Part shown: positions 60,263 to 64,000 of the stretch, piece by piece
Numbering within the stretch: position 1 is the first letter of the stretch
Layout of the letters: every line of letters starts with the position of its first letter
DNA from: Cannabis sativa
Taxonomy: Eukaryota > Streptophyta > Magnoliopsida > Rosales > Cannabaceae
Assembly: GCF_029168945.1 (NCBI RefSeq)
Contig: NC_083601.1
Location: 21,728,160-21,792,159 of the forward strand
Length of the DNA: 64,000 nt
Direction: 5' to 3'
Translations under genes and position numbers: made by a program
Notes under the pieces: model-generated
Database searches by the model: none
Told to the model about the DNA's origin: nothing
Seen by the model: only the letters and a program-made list of their open reading frames with translations

Positions 60263-62496
60263 TGTAAAGCCCGCTTAGTTAATTTGGAAATTAGCAGTTA
60301 TTTATGTTAATCAGGAAATTATTTATAGCCATTTAAATAATTTATCATTGTTAATTATGAATTCAGATATGCATAATTATGTCATCAGCAGTTTTTTATA
60401 TTTCGCATTTCCGGTGTCCGGTATTTTGGAACGCGGCGTTTGGCTCAGTAGAAATCACAGCTTAGTATGTTAGTATTTTGGGGACGGGTTTTAGACATTG
60501 GGAATGTCGGGAATGGCCGGGAATTTAGAATGTCCCAAAAATACCCCCTTTAGTATGATTTTCATGGTTTATGGTGGAGGGGCAAAATGGTCTTTTTGCC
60601 CCATTAGTGTTTTGTCTTATGTGAGCTTTTTATTTGATAAATTAAATGTTAAATGTTTATTTAATTATGTGTTTTGTGGGCTGAATATAAGGAAATGTTA
60701 AAGCTTTTATTCATTTTTCCAAACTTAGAAAAAAATCACATTTTTCTCAAAGAAACTCTCTCAACTCTCTTTCTCTCCTTTCGGCCACTTGAGGCAGCTC
60801 CTAGGGTGATTTTTTTCCTCTTCAAATTCTAGTAGATTTCAGCTTGTTGTGTGTCTCTAATCAAGGTAAATCTTGTCTTGCTTTTCTATTTAGTTTTCTT
60901 GAGATTTTAAGTAAAAATGGATGAAATGCATGCTTGAATAGTTGTTGTTGTTGCTGCTGAAATATGATTGTTATTTTGAGTTTAAGCATGTTAGTTTAGG
61001 GTTGTTTATGTGATAAAGAAAGCATGTTGTATTGATTGTTTAAAGCTTTTAGTTTATATGTTAAAATAGGTGATTTTTGAGAGAAAATGCCATGTTTTGT
61101 TTACGTGAATTCTTTGGATGTTTCGTTAGTTTGCGAGAGGTATTTTTATGCTTAGTTTAGTAGAATTAAGCTTGTGGATTGCTTGTTTATGTGGTTTTGC
61201 TCAAGCTTGAGTTTGGAACTCAAAGCTTGAGCTCCAATGGTGAATTTTGCATGTGTGGTTTCTGGGTAGGTTTGATGCCTTGGAATTGTTATTTGGGGCA
61301 TATAGAACAGGTCTGGAAAGTTTGGGACCAATTGGGTTTGAATTGGTCAAGTTAGGAGATTTTTAGTTGGGCACTGCGAGGAACCGGAATCTCGGTTGAG
61401 CATCCGGAGATCTGGATGGGGTCACGAATTTTCCCGGAACCGGAATTAGGTTGGGCAACCGGTCTGTGGGTTGGGGATTTTTCAGAACCCTAGTTTTCCT
61501 CGTTTTTGGGTTTAGGGGTATTGCCATGCTTTTTATCGTTAGGGAAACTTTTAGTTTCAAGTTTTAGTCCGGGAAGTGATTTAGCGTGTCACTTATAGCG
61601 TTGTGATTTTTATGGTTTAGGAGCCGATGTCCGTAGTTCGACTTCAGTTCCGGTCGAGTTGACGGCACACTGAAATCGGAATCCGGGTAAGATTAGTATA
61701 ACGGTATGCATATGTAGATTACATGTTTAGCGTGCATGTAGGAAGCCTTTGTTAGATTACATTAGATATGTATTTATGCTTCGAACCACCCAACCCTGTC
61801 TCGTCGGTACGAGGGGCCGGAGTATGACCAGCGGCGGAGTATGGCCAGAGTTCGACCGATCAGTGACAACGGTTGGTGGTTCGGTGCTATTGACCTATCC
61901 GTCGGTACGGTGGAGTATGACCAGCAGCCGGAGTATGACCGGTTCGACCGATCAGGAGGATACTTGTCAATAGTACCGTCCCCTGAACGTTCAAAACTCA
62001 GTACCATGTTGGACATGGCAGTAGTGCTCAGTACCATGTTGGACATGGCAGTAGCGGGACTCAGTATCGTGTTGGACACGGTAGTCAGTTTTATGTATGA
62101 TATTATTATGCTTTTCTTACTGAGTCTGTCGACTCACAGTTTACGTTCATGTGTAGGTAAAGGCAAGGCAGTTGCTGATGGACCGTGAGCGAGCTTATGA
62201 GATTGTACATGTCGGGGCGGTTAGGCCTGGAGCGTACGATCCTCGGGACAGCAGGGCTGAGATTTTTGTAACTGTCGTTGGACGACTTTCATTTTGATGT
62301 AAAAGTTAAACAGTTAAAACGTTTGTAAATATTTTTATAAATCGGGATCCCGAGACTTTGGTAAAATGGTTTATAAGTTAATGAAAAAGCAAAATTTTAA
62401 TTAATCACGTTTTTCCATAAACCTCGTTGATTAGCAACGAGCTGCACAGTACGTTTAAAAATCACGTAATACGCCTAAGATAGTTAGGGTGTTACA
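60263..62496 (+). repeat. 3' LTR of the Ty3/gypsy element
   Basis: 2,234 bp, preceded by the polypurine tract AAGGGGGGGATAG. The first 840 bases (to about 61100) are identical to the 5' LTR, as are nearly all after 61930, but 61105-61930 differs at many clustered places. Confidence 0.93.
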
Positions 62497-63006
62497 GTGT
62501 CTCTCAGGTAGATTACTCAAGAATTATTGGAAGTCTAATGTACTTAATGAGTTGTACAAGACCTGACATAGCCTACACAGTTAGTAAACTGAGTAGATAC
62601 ACGAGTAATCCAGGTCCTGACCATTGGAAAGGAATAACAAGAGTATTGAGGTACTTACGTTTTACTCGAAGCTATGGGCTGCATTATACAAAATATCCAG
62701 CAGTACTTGAAGGGTATTGTGATGCTAGCTTGGATATACGATATAAAAGACTCTAAGTCTACGAGTGGATATGTGTTCACACTCGGTGGTGCAGCGGTGT
62801 CATGGAAATCTTCTAAACAAACGGTCATAGCTAGATCCACGATGGAATCTGAGTTTATAGCGTTAGATAAATGTGGCGAAGAAGCAGAATGGCTTCGTCA
62901 ATTTTTAGAAGATATTCCAAAATGGCCAAAACCTGTGCCTCCAATTAGTATACATTGTGATAGTCAATCTGCAATTGGTAGAGCACAGAGTAATTTATAT
63001 AATGGC

Positions 63007-63045
<39 letters not shown>

Positions 63046-63186
63046 CAACTACTCTCAACTGGAATTATCTCTGTTGACTATGTAAAGTCAAAAGATAATA
63101 TTGCGGATCCACTAACCAAAGGGTTAAATAGAGAGTTAGTTGAAAAATCATCAAGGGGAATGGGGCTAAAGCCTATGAATGAATAA
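62497..63186 (+). pseudogene. Copia pol part 2: end of reverse transcriptase and RNase H
   Basis: The continuation of the frame cut at 53076: [20 protein letters not shown], then YCDASLDI, a frame change near 62725-62740, then RNase H ([63 protein letters not shown]) ending with a stop at 63184. Apart from the break and the gypsy insertion, the domain is complete. Confidence 0.9.
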
Positions 63187-63768
63187 GTCAATACAGTTGA
63201 TACCCAACCTAGTTGACTGGAGATCCCAAGATCTAGGTTCAAAGGGACAACTAAAACTGTAAAGACTATAATGGATCACTGTGGGGGTTATCCTCAAGTC
63301 CATTCCTATGATGCAACAGTGATACTCGTAAGGAAAGGTTAAGCTATGCTTTTAATGATTCTTATGCGTCGAAACGTCGAGCAGAGTAATACGAGTTACT
63401 CTTAAATAAGTAATTACCTATGTGAGAGAGAAGATGGGCCGCTTCTATAGGAATTGATTAAGGCTTAATTTCTAGAATATCTCTTGCAGAACCAGGGAAA
63501 TGTTCAGGGCCAAAACGAACATATTAGTGAGAACTAAAGTATGCCAGGAGAGATTCCTGTGTGTGGTATATCATCGTTTACATGAACGGCAGAAAAGTTC
63601 AAGGACATCGCGTCTACTGAGCAGCTAGTAAAGTAAATGTACTCACACAAGGGAAGGTTCAAAGGGTAAAACCTACCTATCCTATGCAGGTTTCAAACGT
63701 TGAACTCTATTATAAGGTCTAACCATCTGTTGGTTATTCTCGAGTCATTTTTCATTCATGTGGGGGAT
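63187..63768 (+). other. 3' untranslated part of the copia element with polypurine tract
   Basis: Non-coding sequence between pol and the 3' LTR, ending in the polypurine tract ATGTGGGGGAT at 63758-63768. Confidence 0.75.
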
Positions 63769-64000
63769 TGTTGAAAAAATTGACTTAGTCAACTATATTT
63801 TATGAATGAAAATTAGTGGGTTTTTATCCCACATTGATTTTGAAGTAAAATGTTGGCAAATTATAGGCTATATATAGAGCCTTTTGCTGTTATTTTATTT
63901 TTTACATCAAATCTTGTTTTAATAAACAAGTTATAACATAAACAATTAAATCTTCCTTTGAAGATAATTGTTATTGCTATAAAATTTTCTTAAATACTCT
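63769..64000 (+). repeat. 3' LTR of the young copia element, cut by the window end
   Basis: Starts TGTTGAAAAAATTGAC, the same as at 48748, with about one mismatch in the 232 bases seen (T at 48977 region against C near 63978). Confidence 0.88.

Overview
The window is nuclear DNA of a flowering plant, most likely a eudicot. It holds a spliced gene with GT-AG introns, AT-rich intergenic DNA, and dense nested plant transposons: Ty1/copia, Ty3/gypsy, LINE, TRIM, Mutator-like, hAT, Stowaway-like and Helitron. A Rosales or Cannabaceae source is possible, but that is only an impression from LTR style. I see no bacterial-type gene, rRNA, tRNA or CRISPR array.

Two host genes are supported. From 628 to 7488 on the minus strand lie the first 16 coding exons (1,042 complete codons) of an RRP12-like ribosome-biogenesis factor; its 3' end is outside the window. 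Three telo-box motifs sit just upstream of its ATG, and one intron carries a hAT-type MITE with an 8-bp target duplication. At 39404-40003 (minus) is a complete, single-exon gene for a secreted pectin methylesterase inhibitor-like protein.

The rest is mobile DNA. 7.6-16.6 kb: AT-rich repeats carrying a foldback element, a Pack-MULE with a captured TGA-bZIP exon (9403-10827, perfect 9-bp duplication), a 2.45-kb solo LTR inside a LINE remnant, and more LINE pieces. 16.6-20.7 kb: a decayed copia element split in its reverse transcriptase by a 1.46-kb solo LTR. 21.85-35.74 kb: a four-level nest in which a hAT-like MITE contains a solo LTR and a second Pack-MULE (with an IQD-gene exon), and that Pack-MULE contains a 10-kb copia-type element. 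35.76-38.9 kb: a TRIM, a Stowaway-like MITE and a short Helitron. 41.68-45.21 kb: a nearly intact hAT transposon whose transposase has one frameshift. 45.71-47.68 kb: a Helitron carrying an EMSY-like exon. 48.75-64 kb: a young copia element, cut by the window end, interrupted in its reverse transcriptase by a 9.4-kb Ty3/gypsy element.

Two observations deserve most attention. In the 49.7-63.2 kb nest, the reading-frame breaks in the copia element and most differences between the two gypsy LTRs fall where CTG, CAG or CCGG is expected. That suggests systematic consensus error at CHG-methylated cytosines, so several apparent pseudogenes there may be intact. In the 24.4-34.4 kb copia element the two LTRs are nearly identical while the interior is coding-dead, which points to a non-autonomous element mobilised in trans.
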